Assembly: GCF_009746625.1 (NCBI RefSeq)
Contig: NZ_VWXL01000089.1
Span: 1-43,252, forward strand
Length of the DNA stretch: 43,252 bases
DNA from: Caproicibacter fermentans
GTDB lineage: Bacteria; Bacillota; Clostridia; Oscillospirales; Acutalibacteraceae
Direction of reading: 5' to 3'
Shown here: piece after piece, positions 1-8,587 of the stretch
Layout: every line of letters begins with the position of its first letter
How positions within the stretch are numbered: the first letter of the stretch is position 1
The notes under the pieces: generated by a model
What the model saw: only the letters and a program-made list of their open reading frames with translations
Database searches by the model: none
Told to the model about the DNA's origin: nothing
Position numbers and translations under genes: made by a program

Positions 1-127
1 CGGAGCTTAGCATTGCTATTCCTATTTCGACGATTTATCTCGCAAAGTTTTCAACAAAAGCTTCGTATTTAGATCACTTTTCAACATAAATGGGGGTGTT
101 GCAAAATTTTCATTTTGCAACACCCCC
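1..127 (-). repeat. Left arm of 127-bp inverted repeat pair
   Basis: This segment is the reverse complement of 43086-43212, with three mismatches and no gaps by eye. Its inner end (92-127) is a hairpin with a 16-bp perfect stem and, read on the minus strand, a GAAA tetraloop. Similarity between the two copies stops within about two bases of the hairpin base, so the hairpin marks the inner boundary of the repeated unit. The outer boundary is cut off by the window start. The hairpin lies about 75 bases downstream of the IclR stop codon. The element family is not recognised. Confidence 0.93.
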
Positions 128-200
128 TTGCTGTTATCTATCCGTTTGCGGTCTGCGTGCAGTTCCTTGTAAGCTGACAGAAATGAAAGGTCAATACCGC

Positions 201-977
201 TTAGAATTTTCCGTAACGGTCGGCGGTGTTTTCGGCGTACCCCAGATCATAGGAAAGCTCCTGAGAGCATTGCTTTACGTCCCTTTTCAGCAGCTCGATG
301 CGTTTTGAGTCAACGCGTGAAATCGGCGCAATCAGTCCCATGGAAGCGACAACTGACCCGTTTCTGCTGAAAACGGGCGCTCCGACTCCCATGGCGTCGC
401 GAATATATTCCCCGCAGGAAACGGCGATTCCCTCCCTGCGGATTTTCTTCAGGTCTTCCATCAGCGTTGAAGGATTTGTGATCGTATTGTCCGCGTGCCG
501 GCTGAGGCCGTGTTCGATAAAGTCGCGGATAAAAGAATCCGGCTGATAGGCAAGCAGGGATTTTCTGATGGCTCCGCAGTGAAGGTCGACCTCGTAGCCG
601 AATTTTTCAATGACCTTCAGGTTGTTCGGCCCCTCCACCTTTTCCAAAACCAGGCCCTTAAAGCCCGCGAGAATCACAAGGAACGTATCCTCGCCCGTCA
701 TGGCGGAAAGCTTTCTTAAAATGGGGGGCGCCGCGTTTTGCAGCTTTACATGGTGCGTTGCGGCCATTCCAAGAGAAATCAGCGCGGGACCCAACTGATA
801 AAGGTGCGTCCTTTCGTCCCGCGTCACGTAATTTTTGGAACAGAATGTTTGCAGAATGCGGTGGATGGTGCTGGGGGGAAGCTCCAAAGCTTCGGACAGC
901 TCCGCAAGCGAGAATGATTTTTCCGGTTCTTTCAATGCTTCTAAAACGTTGATTGCGCGGATTAAACTTTGTATCAT
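201..977 (-). CDS. IclR-family transcriptional regulator
   Basis: A 258-residue protein of standard IclR length. Residues 1-65 form the N-terminal winged helix-turn-helix (SLAELSEALELPPSTIHRIL is the recognition region). Residues from about 75 to 250 fit the IclR effector-binding domain, which binds small organic acids or related metabolites. It is transcribed away from the thiolase and glutamate-fermentation cluster, and the shared 290-base intergenic region holds promoters for both directions plus palindromes. The simplest inference is that it senses an intermediate of glutamate fermentation and controls the cluster and itself. The ATG at 977 is preceded on the minus strand by AGGAAGG. The effector and the sign of regulation cannot be read from sequence. 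Confidence 0.93.
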   Translation of the reverse strand: MIQSLIRAINVLEALKEPEKSFSLAELSEALELPPSTIHRILQTFCSKNYVTRDERTHLYQLGPALISLGMAATHHVKLQNAAPPILRKLSAMTGEDTFLVILAGFKGLVLEKVEGPNNLKVIEKFGYEVDLHCGAIRKSLLAYQPDSFIRDFIEHGLSRHADNTITNPSTLMEDLKKIRREGIAVSCGEYIRDAMGVGAPVFSRNGSVVASMGLIAPISRVDSKRIELLKRDVKQCSQELSYDLGYAENTADRYGKF

Positions 978-1023
978 AATTCATTACCTTCCTGCATAAT
1001 TCCTGCATGGTATTCTAAATAAA

Positions 1024-1052
1024 AGTATAACTCATAATTCCATATGATGCAA
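1024..1052 (-). promoter_or_regulatory. Promoter of the IclR regulator gene
   Basis: On the minus strand TTGCAT (1052-1047) and TATACT (1029-1024) are separated by exactly 17 bases, a good SigA-type promoter 47 bases upstream of the IclR start codon. The spacer contains, on the plus strand, ATTCCATATGAT (1037-1048), which resembles the half-sites in the facing thiolase promoter. Binding there would give autoregulation; that is inference. Confidence 0.7.
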
Positions 1053-1113
1053 TTCATTTAAACCCGGTTCTCAAGCCGGATTGTGACAATGAATAGAAAT
1101 TGCTTGTTTTTTA

Positions 1114-1142
1114 TTGACAGAGACGTACAACAATGCTATTAT
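1114..1142 (+). promoter_or_regulatory. Promoter of the thiolase/glutamate cluster
   Basis: TTGACA (1114-1119), a 17-base spacer, then TATTAT (1137-1142) make a near-consensus vegetative promoter. The predicted transcript starts near 1149 and gives a leader of about 120 bases before the thiolase ATG at 1268. Confidence 0.8.
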
Positions 1143-1152
1143 GTTTATTGAA

Positions 1153-1188
1153 ATTCTATCATATAGAATACATTTCATAATACGAAAT
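1153..1188 (+). promoter_or_regulatory. Two adjacent operator-like palindromes
   Basis: Directly after the predicted transcription start lie a perfect 7-3-7 palindrome, ATTCTAT-CAT-ATAGAAT (1153-1169), and an imperfect 17-base palindrome, ATTTCATAATACGAAAT (1172-1188). The second matches 13 of 17 positions of a site at 2655-2671 ahead of gcdD. IclR-family operators are typically short palindromes of this TTTC/GAAA type. Their place just downstream of the -10 box would suit repression by the divergent IclR protein. Confidence 0.6.
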
Positions 1189-1267
1189 AGCAATTATCAA
1201 ATATTTTTTTGGTATTCCTATCCTGATGAACATGACAGGGATAATTATAGAAATGGAGGAACAAAAA

Positions 1268-2452
1268 ATGTCGAAGAAAGTGGTTCTGGCGGGTGCCGTA
1301 AGAACGGCTGTTGGAAAAATGGGAGGGTCCCTTTCCGCAGTGCCGGCTTCAACGCTCGGGTCCATCGTGATTCGGGAAGCGCTGAAAAGAGCCGGCGTTC
1401 AGCCGGAGCAGGTGGATGAAGTGCTGATGGGCTGCGTGCTGCAGGCGGGGCTTGGTCAGAATGTGGTTCGCCAGGCATCCGTCTTTGCCGGCATTCCGCA
1501 GGAAGTCCCGGCATCGACACTCAACAATGTCTGCGGTTCGGGACTGAAAAGCGTCAATCTTGCAGCGGCAATGATAGAGTCAGGCGAAGCGGACATTGTT
1601 GTGGCGGGCGGAATGGAGAATATGTCCATGGCTCCGTACTCGATCTCAAAAGCGCGCTTTGGTTACCGCATGAACAACGGAGTGCTGGAGGATCTGATGA
1701 TCAAAGACGCTCTTTGGGACGCGTTCAATGATTTTCATATGGGCATCACAGCTGAAAATGTCGCGGAAAAATACGGAATTACCCGGGAAATGCAGGATGA
1801 GTTCGCTGCATTCAGCCAGCAAAAGGCGGAAAAAGCACTTGCGGAAAACCGTTTTCACGACGAAATCGTTCCCGTCGAGGTAAAACTGAAAAAACAGACC
1901 GTTCTGTTCGATACCGACGAGGGCCCCCGCGTCGGCGTGACAAAAGAGAGCCTTGCCAAACTGAAACCGGCTTTTAAACCGGACGGAACCGTAACAGCCG
2001 GCAATGCTTCCGGCATCAACGACGGTGCGGCGGCAGTGATTGTCATGAGCGAAGAAAAGGCAAAGGAGCTCGGCGTAACCCCGATGGCAACCTGGATTGC
2101 GGGGCAGTCCGCCGGCGTTGACCCGGCCTATATGGGAATCGGCCCGGCGTTCAGCACAAAGAAGATTATGGAGAAAACAGGGCTCACCGTAAATGACATG
2201 GACCTGATTGAGGCGAACGAAGCCTTTGCGGCACAGTCGCTTGCGGTTGCAAAGCTGCTGGATCTTGATCTTGCGAAAGTCAATGTCAACGGCGGGGCCA
2301 TAGCCATCGGGCATCCGGTCGGTGCTTCCGGCTGCCGGATTTTTGTAACTCTTCTTCACGAAATGCAGCGCCGAAAGTCGAACTATGGCCTTGCAACGCT
2401 CTGTGTCGGCGGCGGGATGGGCGTTTCTGCGATTGTTCGCCGCGAACCGTAA
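1268..2452 (+). CDS. thlA: Acetyl-CoA acetyltransferase (thiolase)
   Basis: A 394-residue thiolase of full length. The catalytic cysteine sits in [11 protein letters not shown] (Cys89), the general-base histidine in [14 protein letters not shown] (His349) and the second cysteine in LCVGGGMG (Cys379). It catalyses reversible condensation of two acetyl-CoA to acetoacetyl-CoA in the butyrate pathway. ATG 1268 is chosen because GAGGA lies 7 bases upstream and the protein then starts as typical thiolases do; an in-frame ATG at 1226 would add 14 unrelated residues. As the first gene after the regulated promoter, it links the cluster to butyrate formation, or to thiolysis of C4 intermediates. The thlA/atoB naming is by family, and a biosynthetic versus degradative role is not settled. 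Confidence 0.94.
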   Translation: MSKKVVLAGAVRTAVGKMGGSLSAVPASTLGSIVIREALKRAGVQPEQVDEVLMGCVLQAGLGQNVVRQASVFAGIPQEVPASTLNNVCGSGLKSVNLAAAMIESGEADIVVAGGMENMSMAPYSISKARFGYRMNNGVLEDLMIKDALWDAFNDFHMGITAENVAEKYGITREMQDEFAAFSQQKAEKALAENRFHDEIVPVEVKLKKQTVLFDTDEGPRVGVTKESLAKLKPAFKPDGTVTAGNASGINDGAAAVIVMSEEKAKELGVTPMATWIAGQSAGVDPAYMGIGPAFSTKKIMEKTGLTVNDMDLIEANEAFAAQSLAVAKLLDLDLAKVNVNGGAIAIGHPVGASGCRIFVTLLHEMQRRKSNYGLATLCVGGGMGVSAIVRREP

Positions 2453-2547
2453 CCTTTCACAAAAGTTCTGTTTATAATTTGTTCATAATTTATTGCGAAA
2501 AAAACTGTATTTTCTCAATTATTATGATAGCTTCGCACTGGTTTGTA

Positions 2548-2671
2548 TATAATATAACCAGTATGAAGTGGAATTTGTTTTATAATATGGAATTCTATGT
2601 GGCGGATTCCGAATTGTGAAAGAAGTATGTGTTAATAGTTAATTTGTGAAATGAATTCCACAATACGGAAA
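2548..2671 (+). promoter_or_regulatory. Candidate internal promoter and operator before gcdD
   Basis: The 252-base gap between thiolase and gcdD is AT-rich and contains TATAAT at 2548-2553 and again at 2581-2586, neither with a convincing -35 box. It also holds ATTCTAT (2592-2598) and ATTCCACAATACGGAAA (2655-2671). The latter is very similar to the palindrome at 1172-1188 in the thiolase leader and is embedded in a wider inverted repeat, TTGTG...CACAA. This suggests a second regulated start ahead of the decarboxylase genes. No terminator with a clear T-tract was seen after the thiolase. Confidence 0.45.
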
Positions 2672-2704
2672 ATCTAAATTATGTTCTTCATGGAGGTTGG
2701 CATT

Positions 2705-3004
2705 ATGTGGACGGAAGCGAGCATGAATCTGATTCAATCGCTGACGGTATCCGGATTGGGCTTGACCATCGTTTTTCTCACGCTGATCGCACTTGCGCTG
2801 GCCATTATGGGCTTCTCCAGAATTTTCTCCGCCGCGGGAATCGGCAAAGGGACCGGTGCGGTGAAGAAAAATTCTGCCGTGCAGCAGGCGCCGACAGCTG
2901 AAAAAGAGGAAGACGACGTTCTGGCGATTCTGATTGCGGTGATCAGCGAAGAGATGAATCTTCCGGTCGATCGCTTTCAAATTACAAAGATTCGGGAAAT
3001 CTGA
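2705..3004 (+). CDS. gcdD: Glutaconyl-CoA decarboxylase delta subunit (OAD gamma-like)
   Basis: A 99-residue protein with one hydrophobic helix (about residues 10-34, SLTVSGLGLTIVFLTLIALA) followed by a charged, alanine-rich tail. This is the layout of the small membrane-anchor subunit of sodium-pumping decarboxylases (OadG/GcdD). It is thought to hold the cytoplasmic carboxyltransferase and biotin carrier to the membrane subunit. The ATG at 2705 follows GGAGG by 8 bases; an upstream ATG at 2681 has no ribosome binding site. It lies immediately before the biotin carrier and the beta subunit. Sequence conservation in this subunit is low, so the call rests on size, topology and position. Confidence 0.85.
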   Translation: MWTEASMNLIQSLTVSGLGLTIVFLTLIALALAIMGFSRIFSAAGIGKGTGAVKKNSAVQQAPTAEKEEDDVLAILIAVISEEMNLPVDRFQITKIREI

Positions 3005-3056
3005 TTATAAACCCGGCTGATGTTCAGCTGATTTTTCATTGTTAGGAGAAAAGATT

Positions 3057-3464
3057 ATGAAATACATCGTTACTTTAAACGGCAAAAAATATGAGGTTGA
3101 AGTGGAAAAGGTGGAAACCGGATTCAAACCTCTGTCAAGGTCTGCCGCAGCGGCGGCAATGAACGCACCCGCATCTGCGCCCGCTCCCGTTTCCGCACCC
3201 GCGCCGGCGCCTGCAGCACCGAAAGCAGCTCCGGCCCCCGCGCCCGCAGGTTCTTCAAATGTGACCAGCCCGATGCCGGGCTCCGTACTTGATATTAAGG
3301 TTTCCGTTGGAGACACTGTTAAGGCCGGTCAGGTTCTTGTTTTGCTGGAAGCCATGAAAATGGAAAACGAAATTGTCTCTCCCTGCGATGCCGTCGTCGC
3401 ATCGATTCCGGTGAAGAAGGGCGATATGGTAGACACCGATCAGATACTTGTAACTTTGAAATAA
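3057..3464 (+). CDS. gcdC: Glutaconyl-CoA decarboxylase gamma subunit, biotin carrier
   Basis: A 135-residue biotin carrier protein. The first 25 residues form a short strand-rich segment, residues 30-66 are a flexible alanine/proline linker, and residues 68-135 form the biotinyl domain. The biotin-accepting lysine is Lys101 in EAMKMEN. The carrier shuttles the carboxyl group taken from glutaconyl-CoA by GcdA to the membrane subunit GcdB. AGGAG lies 8 bases before ATG 3057. The linker is shorter than in some Acidaminococcus-type GcdC proteins. The gene lies 12 bases ahead of gcdB. Confidence 0.94.
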   Translation: MKYIVTLNGKKYEVEVEKVETGFKPLSRSAAAAAMNAPASAPAPVSAPAPAPAAPKAAPAPAPAGSSNVTSPMPGSVLDIKVSVGDTVKAGQVLVLLEAMKMENEIVSPCDAVVASIPVKKGDMVDTDQILVTLK

Positions 3465-3476
3465 GGAGGCTCCCCA

Positions 3477-4619
3477 ATGAATTTTTTCTCTGTGATGGGG
3501 ACGCTTCTTGAAGAATCCGGTTTTGCCGCGCTCACCTGGCAGAGCGGAGTGATGATTCTGGTCTCTTTTGTCCTCATGTATCTTGCAATTGCCAAAAAGT
3601 TTGAGCCGCTGCTTCTGCTGCCGATCGCTTTCGGAATGTTTCTGGCAAACCTTCCGCTCGCGGGCATGATGACGGAAGCGGACCCCTGGTATCATTCCGG
3701 CCTGATCAGTATCATCTATTACGGAATCAAAAGCGATCTGTTCCCCTGCCTGATTTTTATGGGTGTCGGCGCGATGACCGATTTCGGTCCGCTGATCGCG
3801 AACCCGGCCAGCCTGCTTCTGGGCGCGGCCGCACAGTTCGGCATTTACACGGCGTTTATTCTTGCAAACGCCACCGGATTGTTTACGCCCGCACAGGCGG
3901 CGGCAATCGGAATTATCGGCGGCGCGGACGGCCCCACTTCCATTTTTATCGCGAACAATCTTGCGCCGACTCTGGTTGCGCCGATCGCGGTGGCGGCTTA
4001 TTCCTATATGGCGCTGATTCCAATGATTCAGCCGCCGATCATGAGGCTGATGACCACGAAAAAAGAGAGGTCCATCAAAATGGGGCAGCTCCGCAAGGTC
4101 AGCAAAGTGGAAAAAATTATTTTCCCGGTATTCGTTGTTCTGCTCACCGTGCTGCTTCTCCCTTCGGTCGCTCCGCTGCTCGGCATGCTGATGCTGGGCA
4201 ATCTTTTCCGCGAGTCCGGCGTGGCTTCGCGTTTGTCCGAAACCGCCCAGAACGAGCTTTGCAATATCGTGACGATTATGCTTGGCCTCAGCGTGGGGGC
4301 GACCGCAAACGGCGAACTGTTCCTGCGCACGCAGACTATGGCGATTATCGCGATGGGACTCTTTGCGTTCGGCTTTTCCACGATGGGCGGCCTGCTGTTT
4401 GGAAAGCTTCTTTGCTTCATCACGCGCGGCAAGGTCAATCCGCTCATCGGCGCCGCGGGCGTTTCGGCCGTGCCGATGGCCGCCCGTGTTGCCCAGGTGG
4501 AGGGTGCGAAGGCAAACCCGACCAACTTCCTGCTGATGCACGCGATGGGCCCCAATGTTGCGGGCGTGATCGGCTCGGCGGTTGCCGCAGGCTTTTTCAT
4601 GATGGTTTTCGGGCACTGA
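3477..4619 (+). CDS. gcdB: Glutaconyl-CoA decarboxylase beta subunit (sodium pump)
   Basis: A 380-residue polytopic membrane protein of the OadB/GcdB/MmdB family. It has about nine hydrophobic segments and the conserved [10 protein letters not shown] loop (about residue 145), whose aspartate is needed for Na+ transport in the oxaloacetate decarboxylase homologue. The protein decarboxylates carboxybiotin and uses the energy to export Na+, which makes glutamate fermentation ion-motive. AAGGAGG lies 7 bases before the ATG. It is followed after 59 bases by gctA, which has its own ribosome binding site. Confidence 0.94.
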   Translation: MNFFSVMGTLLEESGFAALTWQSGVMILVSFVLMYLAIAKKFEPLLLLPIAFGMFLANLPLAGMMTEADPWYHSGLISIIYYGIKSDLFPCLIFMGVGAMTDFGPLIANPASLLLGAAAQFGIYTAFILANATGLFTPAQAAAIGIIGGADGPTSIFIANNLAPTLVAPIAVAAYSYMALIPMIQPPIMRLMTTKKERSIKMGQLRKVSKVEKIIFPVFVVLLTVLLLPSVAPLLGMLMLGNLFRESGVASRLSETAQNELCNIVTIMLGLSVGATANGELFLRTQTMAIIAMGLFAFGFSTMGGLLFGKLLCFITRGKVNPLIGAAGVSAVPMAARVAQVEGAKANPTNFLLMHAMGPNVAGVIGSAVAAGFFMMVFGH

Positions 4620-4678
4620 ATCAGGCATTACTACAACAGACAGGTAATTTTTATAAATTATTTTAGGAGGTCTTTCGT

Positions 4679-5641
4679 TTGGGAAAAATATATTCCTTGT
4701 CAGACGCGATTTCAAAGTTCGTTCATGACGGCGATCATCTGGTTTTCGGCGGTTTTACAACGAACCGCAAGCCGTATGCTGCCGTCTATGAAATCCTGCG
4801 GCAGGGGCAGAAGGATTTCATCGGAGAGAGCGGCCCTGCCGGCGGCGACTGGGATATGCTCATCGGGGAGGGCCGTGTCAAGGCGTTTAACAACTGCTAC
4901 ATAGCCAATTCCGGCTTTACCAACGTTTGCCGCCGCTTCCGCAAGGCGGTGGAAGCGGGCGAGCTTCTGGTGGAAGACTATTCCCAGGACGTTCTGATGC
5001 TGCAGCTTCACGCGGCGTCTCTCGGTCTTCCGTATCTTCCCGTTCGCCTGATGATGGGCTCGGACCTGGTGGACAAATGGGGCATCAGCAAAGAGGAACG
5101 CCAGAAAATCGACAAGCTGCCGAACGACAAGTTTGTGATTCAGGACGACCCCTTCCATCCCGGACATAAAGTGGTTCTCTGCCCGGTTCCGGAAATCGAT
5201 ACCGCAATTATCCATGTTCAAACGGCCTCTCCGGACGGAACCTGCCGCATCATCGGCGATGAATTCCATGACGTGGACATCGCGGTTGCCGCCAAGCACT
5301 GCGTTGTCACCTGTGAAGAAATCATCAGCGACGAAGAAATCCGCAAGGATCCGACGAAGAACTCGATCCCGGGCTTCTGTGTGGACGCCGTTGTCCTGGC
5401 TCCTTACGGCGCGCACCCCTCCCAGTGCTACGGGCTTTATGACTACGATAAGAAATTATTCCAGGATTACGACAAGGCCAGCAAGACGGACGAGGATTTC
5501 AAATCCTTCCTGGACGAATGGGTTTACGGCGTCAAGGATCATGAGGAATATCTGAACAAGCTCGGCGCGGTCCGGCTGAGCAAGCTGAAAGCGGTTCCCG
5601 GCTTTGGATATTCGGTCGATATGACCAAGGAGGGTAAATAA
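4679..5641 (+). CDS. gctA: Glutaconate CoA-transferase subunit A
   Basis: A 320-residue family I CoA-transferase alpha subunit, matching the size of characterised GctA. With GctB it moves CoA from acetyl-CoA or glutaconyl-CoA to (R)-2-hydroxyglutarate (and glutaconate), activating the substrate for dehydration. The start is a TTG at 4679 preceded by AGGAGG at an 8-base gap; no better ATG exists nearby. Its stop codon overlaps the gctB ATG by one base (TAATG), so the subunits are translationally coupled. The catalytic glutamate is carried by the B subunit, as expected. Confidence 0.92.
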   Translation: MGKIYSLSDAISKFVHDGDHLVFGGFTTNRKPYAAVYEILRQGQKDFIGESGPAGGDWDMLIGEGRVKAFNNCYIANSGFTNVCRRFRKAVEAGELLVEDYSQDVLMLQLHAASLGLPYLPVRLMMGSDLVDKWGISKEERQKIDKLPNDKFVIQDDPFHPGHKVVLCPVPEIDTAIIHVQTASPDGTCRIIGDEFHDVDIAVAAKHCVVTCEEIISDEEIRKDPTKNSIPGFCVDAVVLAPYGAHPSQCYGLYDYDKKLFQDYDKASKTDEDFKSFLDEWVYGVKDHEEYLNKLGAVRLSKLKAVPGFGYSVDMTKEGK

Positions 5642-6432
5642 TGGCTGACTATACGAATTACACCAATAAGGAAATGCAGGCGGTTGCCATTGCAAAATCC
5701 ATCCGGAACGGTCAGGTCGTTATCGTTGGGACCGGGCTGCCGCTGATCGGCGCCTCGCTTGCCAAAAGAGTCTATGCCCCGAAATGCAACCTGATTGTGG
5801 AAAGCGGCCTGATGGACTGTTCGCCGATCGAAGTTCCGCGCAGCGTGGGCGATTGCCGCTTCATGGCGCATTGCTCCGTTCAATGGCCGAATGTGCGCTT
5901 CATCGGCTTTGAAGCGAACGAGTGGCTGCACGACACGGACCGCCTGATCGCCTTTATCGGCGGCGCGCAGATCGACCCGTACGGCAACGTGAATTCCACC
6001 TGCATCGGAGATTACAATCATCCGAAAACCCGCTTTACGGGCAGCGGCGGAGCAAACGGTATTTCCACATACTCCAACACGATCATCATGATGCAGCATG
6101 AAAAGCGCCGCTTCATGGATCATATCGACTACATTACCAGCCCGGGCTGGATCGACGGACCGGACGGCCGTGCAAAAAAGGGTCTTCCGACCAACCGCGG
6201 GCCGCAGATGGTGGTCACCGACCGCGGAATTCTGAAATTTGACGAACAGTCAAAACGCATGTATCTTGCCGGGTACTATCCGACTTCTTCCCCGGAGGAT
6301 GTCGCTGAAAATACCGGCTTTGAAATCGATGTGTCAAGAGCTGTCGCGCTTGATGCGCCGGATCCGGAAGTCATTCGAATGATTCGCGAAGAGATTGATC
6401 CGGGTCAGGCTTTCATTAAAGTCCCGCAGTGA
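5641..6432 (+). CDS. gctB: Glutaconate CoA-transferase subunit B
   Basis: A 263-residue beta subunit of glutaconate CoA-transferase. The motif NLIVESGLMDCSP places a glutamate exactly at residue 54, the position of the catalytic Glu54 that forms the glutamyl-CoA thioester intermediate in the Acidaminococcus fermentans enzyme. Coupling to gctA by a one-base overlap and to gcdA by a 16-base gap shows it belongs to the same transcription unit. Length and active-site numbering agree with a functional enzyme. Confidence 0.94.
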   Translation: MADYTNYTNKEMQAVAIAKSIRNGQVVIVGTGLPLIGASLAKRVYAPKCNLIVESGLMDCSPIEVPRSVGDCRFMAHCSVQWPNVRFIGFEANEWLHDTDRLIAFIGGAQIDPYGNVNSTCIGDYNHPKTRFTGSGGANGISTYSNTIIMMQHEKRRFMDHIDYITSPGWIDGPDGRAKKGLPTNRGPQMVVTDRGILKFDEQSKRMYLAGYYPTSSPEDVAENTGFEIDVSRAVALDAPDPEVIRMIREEIDPGQAFIKVPQ

Positions 6433-6448
6433 ATAAAGGAGGTAACGA

Positions 6449-8212
6449 ATGAGTAATCACGAATATTCCATGCCGGGCTATTTTCAGAATATGCCCGTGG
6501 CCGGGAGCCCTTTAAGCCGGCTGAATGAAGAGAATGAAGCGGAATTCAAAAAGGTGGAAGAAGAAATTCTTCAGCTTGTAAAAGAAGCGGAAGACGCGGG
6601 CCGCTCCGACGAGTCCATCAGGCAGTCCGGCCAGATGACGGCAATGGACCGCGTCCGCGCGCTGGTTGACGAGGGCACCTGGTGCCCGCTCAACAGCCTG
6701 TATAATCCTGCCGGCAACGCGAACCATTCCACCGCAATTATAAAAGGCCTTGGCCGCATTCACGGGAAATGGGCTGTCGTGGTTGCATCAGACAATAAAA
6801 AGCTGGCGGGAGCCTGGGTTCCGGGACAGTCCGAAAACCTGCTGCGCGCTTCCGATACCGCGAAATGCCTTCATATTCCGCTCGTTTACATTCTGAACTG
6901 CAGCGGGGTGAAGCTGGATGAACAGGAGAAGGTTTATGCGAACCGCCGCGGCGGCGGAACGCCGTTTTATCGCAACGCGGAGCTGCAGCAGCTGGGCGTG
7001 CCGGTCATTGTCGGCATTTACGGCACCAATCCCGCGGGCGGCGGATACCACAGCATCAGCCCGACCGTTCTGATCGCGCACGCAAAGGCTAATATGGCCG
7101 TCGGCGGCGCGGGAATCCTGGGCGGAATGAACCCGAAGGGGTACATGGATCTGGAAGGAGCCGAGCAGCTGATCAAGGCGCAGTCGCAGGCGAAGACGGA
7201 TCCGCCGGGCTCCATCGCCGTCCATTACAGCCAGACGGGATTTTTCCGCGAGGTTTACACCGAAGAACTCGGCGTCCTGGAGGCCATTAAAAAATACATG
7301 GACGATATTCCGGCCTATAACCTTGATTTCTTCCGCGTGGATGATCCGCGCGAGCCGCAGTACGACCCGAACGAGCTGTACGACGTTGTGCCGATGAACC
7401 AGAAAAAGCCCTACAATATTTATGATGTTCTCGGCCGTGTATTTGACAATAGCGAATTTTCGGAATTCAAACCCGGTTACGGCCCTGAAATCGTAACGGG
7501 TCTTGCAAAGATTGACGGTCTTCTGGTCGGCGTGGTCGCGAATATGCAGGGCCTGCTGATGCAGTATCCGGAATATAAGGAAAACGCGGTGGGCATCGGC
7601 GGCAAGCTGTACCGCCAGGGCCTGATTAAAATGAACGAGTTCGTAACGCTTTGCGCCCGTGACCGTCTGCCGGTCATTTGGATTCAGGATACGACGGGAA
7701 TCGATGTCGGCGACGACGCGGAACGCGCGGAGCTCCTGGGTCTGGGCCAGTCCCTGATCTATTCCATAGAAAATTCCGGCGTTCCGCAGATGGAAATCAC
7801 CCTGCGCAAGGGAAGCGCCGCCGCACACTACGTTATGGGCGGACCGCAGGGCAACAACACCAACGCGTTTTCGCTGGGCACGGCGGCGACCGAGATGTTC
7901 GTGATGAACGGCGAAACCGCCGCAGCAGCGATGTATTCCAGAAGGCTGGTAAAAGACAAGAAAGCCGGCAAAGACCTTCAGCCGACGATCGACAAGATGA
8001 ACGAAATGATTCAGGAATATGTGGAAAAATCCCGTCCGAAGTTCTGTGCACAGGAAGGCTTTGTGGATGAGGTTGTCCAGCTTCCGCGGATACGCGGCTA
8101 TGCAAAGGCATTTGTCAATTCCGTTTATCAGAATCCGGAATCGATCTGCGCGTTCCATCAAATGCTGCTGCCTCGCGTGCTTCGCGATTACAATACGTTC
8201 CAAAAGAAGTAA
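6449..8212 (+). CDS. gcdA: Glutaconyl-CoA decarboxylase alpha subunit (carboxyltransferase)
   Basis: A 587-residue cytoplasmic carboxyltransferase of the biotin-dependent acyl-CoA carboxylase/decarboxylase family. It has two crotonase-like halves (about 50-300 and 310-570) with glycine-rich oxyanion-hole stretches such as NPAGGGYHS and YVMGGPQGNN. It removes the carboxyl group of glutaconyl-CoA, yielding crotonyl-CoA, and passes it to biotin on GcdC. Length matches characterised GcdA (about 587). AAGGAGG lies 7 bases upstream of the ATG. It is separated from gcdDCB by gctAB, a mixed gene order in which all the genes remain on one strand. Confidence 0.95.
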   Translation: MSNHEYSMPGYFQNMPVAGSPLSRLNEENEAEFKKVEEEILQLVKEAEDAGRSDESIRQSGQMTAMDRVRALVDEGTWCPLNSLYNPAGNANHSTAIIKGLGRIHGKWAVVVASDNKKLAGAWVPGQSENLLRASDTAKCLHIPLVYILNCSGVKLDEQEKVYANRRGGGTPFYRNAELQQLGVPVIVGIYGTNPAGGGYHSISPTVLIAHAKANMAVGGAGILGGMNPKGYMDLEGAEQLIKAQSQAKTDPPGSIAVHYSQTGFFREVYTEELGVLEAIKKYMDDIPAYNLDFFRVDDPREPQYDPNELYDVVPMNQKKPYNIYDVLGRVFDNSEFSEFKPGYGPEIVTGLAKIDGLLVGVVANMQGLLMQYPEYKENAVGIGGKLYRQGLIKMNEFVTLCARDRLPVIWIQDTTGIDVGDDAERAELLGLGQSLIYSIENSGVPQMEITLRKGSAAAHYVMGGPQGNNTNAFSLGTAATEMFVMNGETAAAAMYSRRLVKDKKAGKDLQPTIDKMNEMIQEYVEKSRPKFCAQEGFVDEVVQLPRIRGYAKAFVNSVYQNPESICAFHQMLLPRVLRDYNTFQKK

Positions 8213-8494
8213 ACTTGCGCGGCTCTCAGGCTGCTGCCTTCAATCAGCTTTAAATAGGGTCTGCCAAATTTATCTGTGAAAGGCGTCTGCTTTTTCCGGG
8301 AAGACAAGGGAAAGCGCGGGACGATTTCTGACGGAAAAGCTTTTCGGAATCGGAAAGGGGGAAAATAAAAACCGAAAAGCGCGGCCGGAATCAAGAGCAG
8401 CGAATGCGGAGGAATGATCTGTATTACTTGAATGCTTGATGCTTCCTTGGCAGGAACTATTGGAAACAAATAAACAAGGGGAGAAGTATTAACA
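8213..8494 (+). other. Intergenic stretch between gcdA and gltS
   Basis: No conserved gene is visible here. A 9-bp inverted repeat, GCTTTTCGG ... CCGAAAAGC, spans roughly 8338-8386 with a loop of about 29 bases and no T-tract, so it is not a standard terminator. A weak TTGATG/TATTGG pair may be a promoter. The rest appears unstructured by eye. Confidence 0.4.
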
Positions 8495-8584
8495 ATGACT
8501 CTTACGAACTGTATTCTTCGATCTGTGTTCCAAGACGGACCTTTTGCCCCGCGCTCTGCGTGCAACGAAGTAGGAGGAGAATGA
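8495..8584 (+). CDS. Possible 29-residue leader peptide upstream of gltS
   Basis: An ATG at 8495 with AAGGGGAG about 9 bases upstream opens a 29-codon frame (MTLTNCILRSVFQDG...) that ends at 8584, four bases before the gltS ATG and across the gltS ribosome binding site (8572-8577). Ribosomes finishing this frame would cover the gltS start region, so translational coupling is possible. No family is recognised and codons for one amino acid are not clustered, so classical attenuation is not indicated. It may be a chance frame. Confidence 0.3.
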   Translation: MTLTNCILRSVFQDGPFAPRSACNEVGGE

Positions 8585-8587
8585 ATT

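Noticed and set aside
3255-4715. Long open frame of 486 codons antisense to gcdC/gcdB
   Set aside because: It is a mirror of the codon bias of the sense genes, its composition (rich in His, Arg and Gln) is typical of antisense shadows, and it has no ribosome binding site or family motif.
6788-8203. Long open frame of 471 codons antisense to gcdA
   Set aside because: It lies wholly inside a clear carboxyltransferase gene, shows shadow-type composition and has no recognisable domain.
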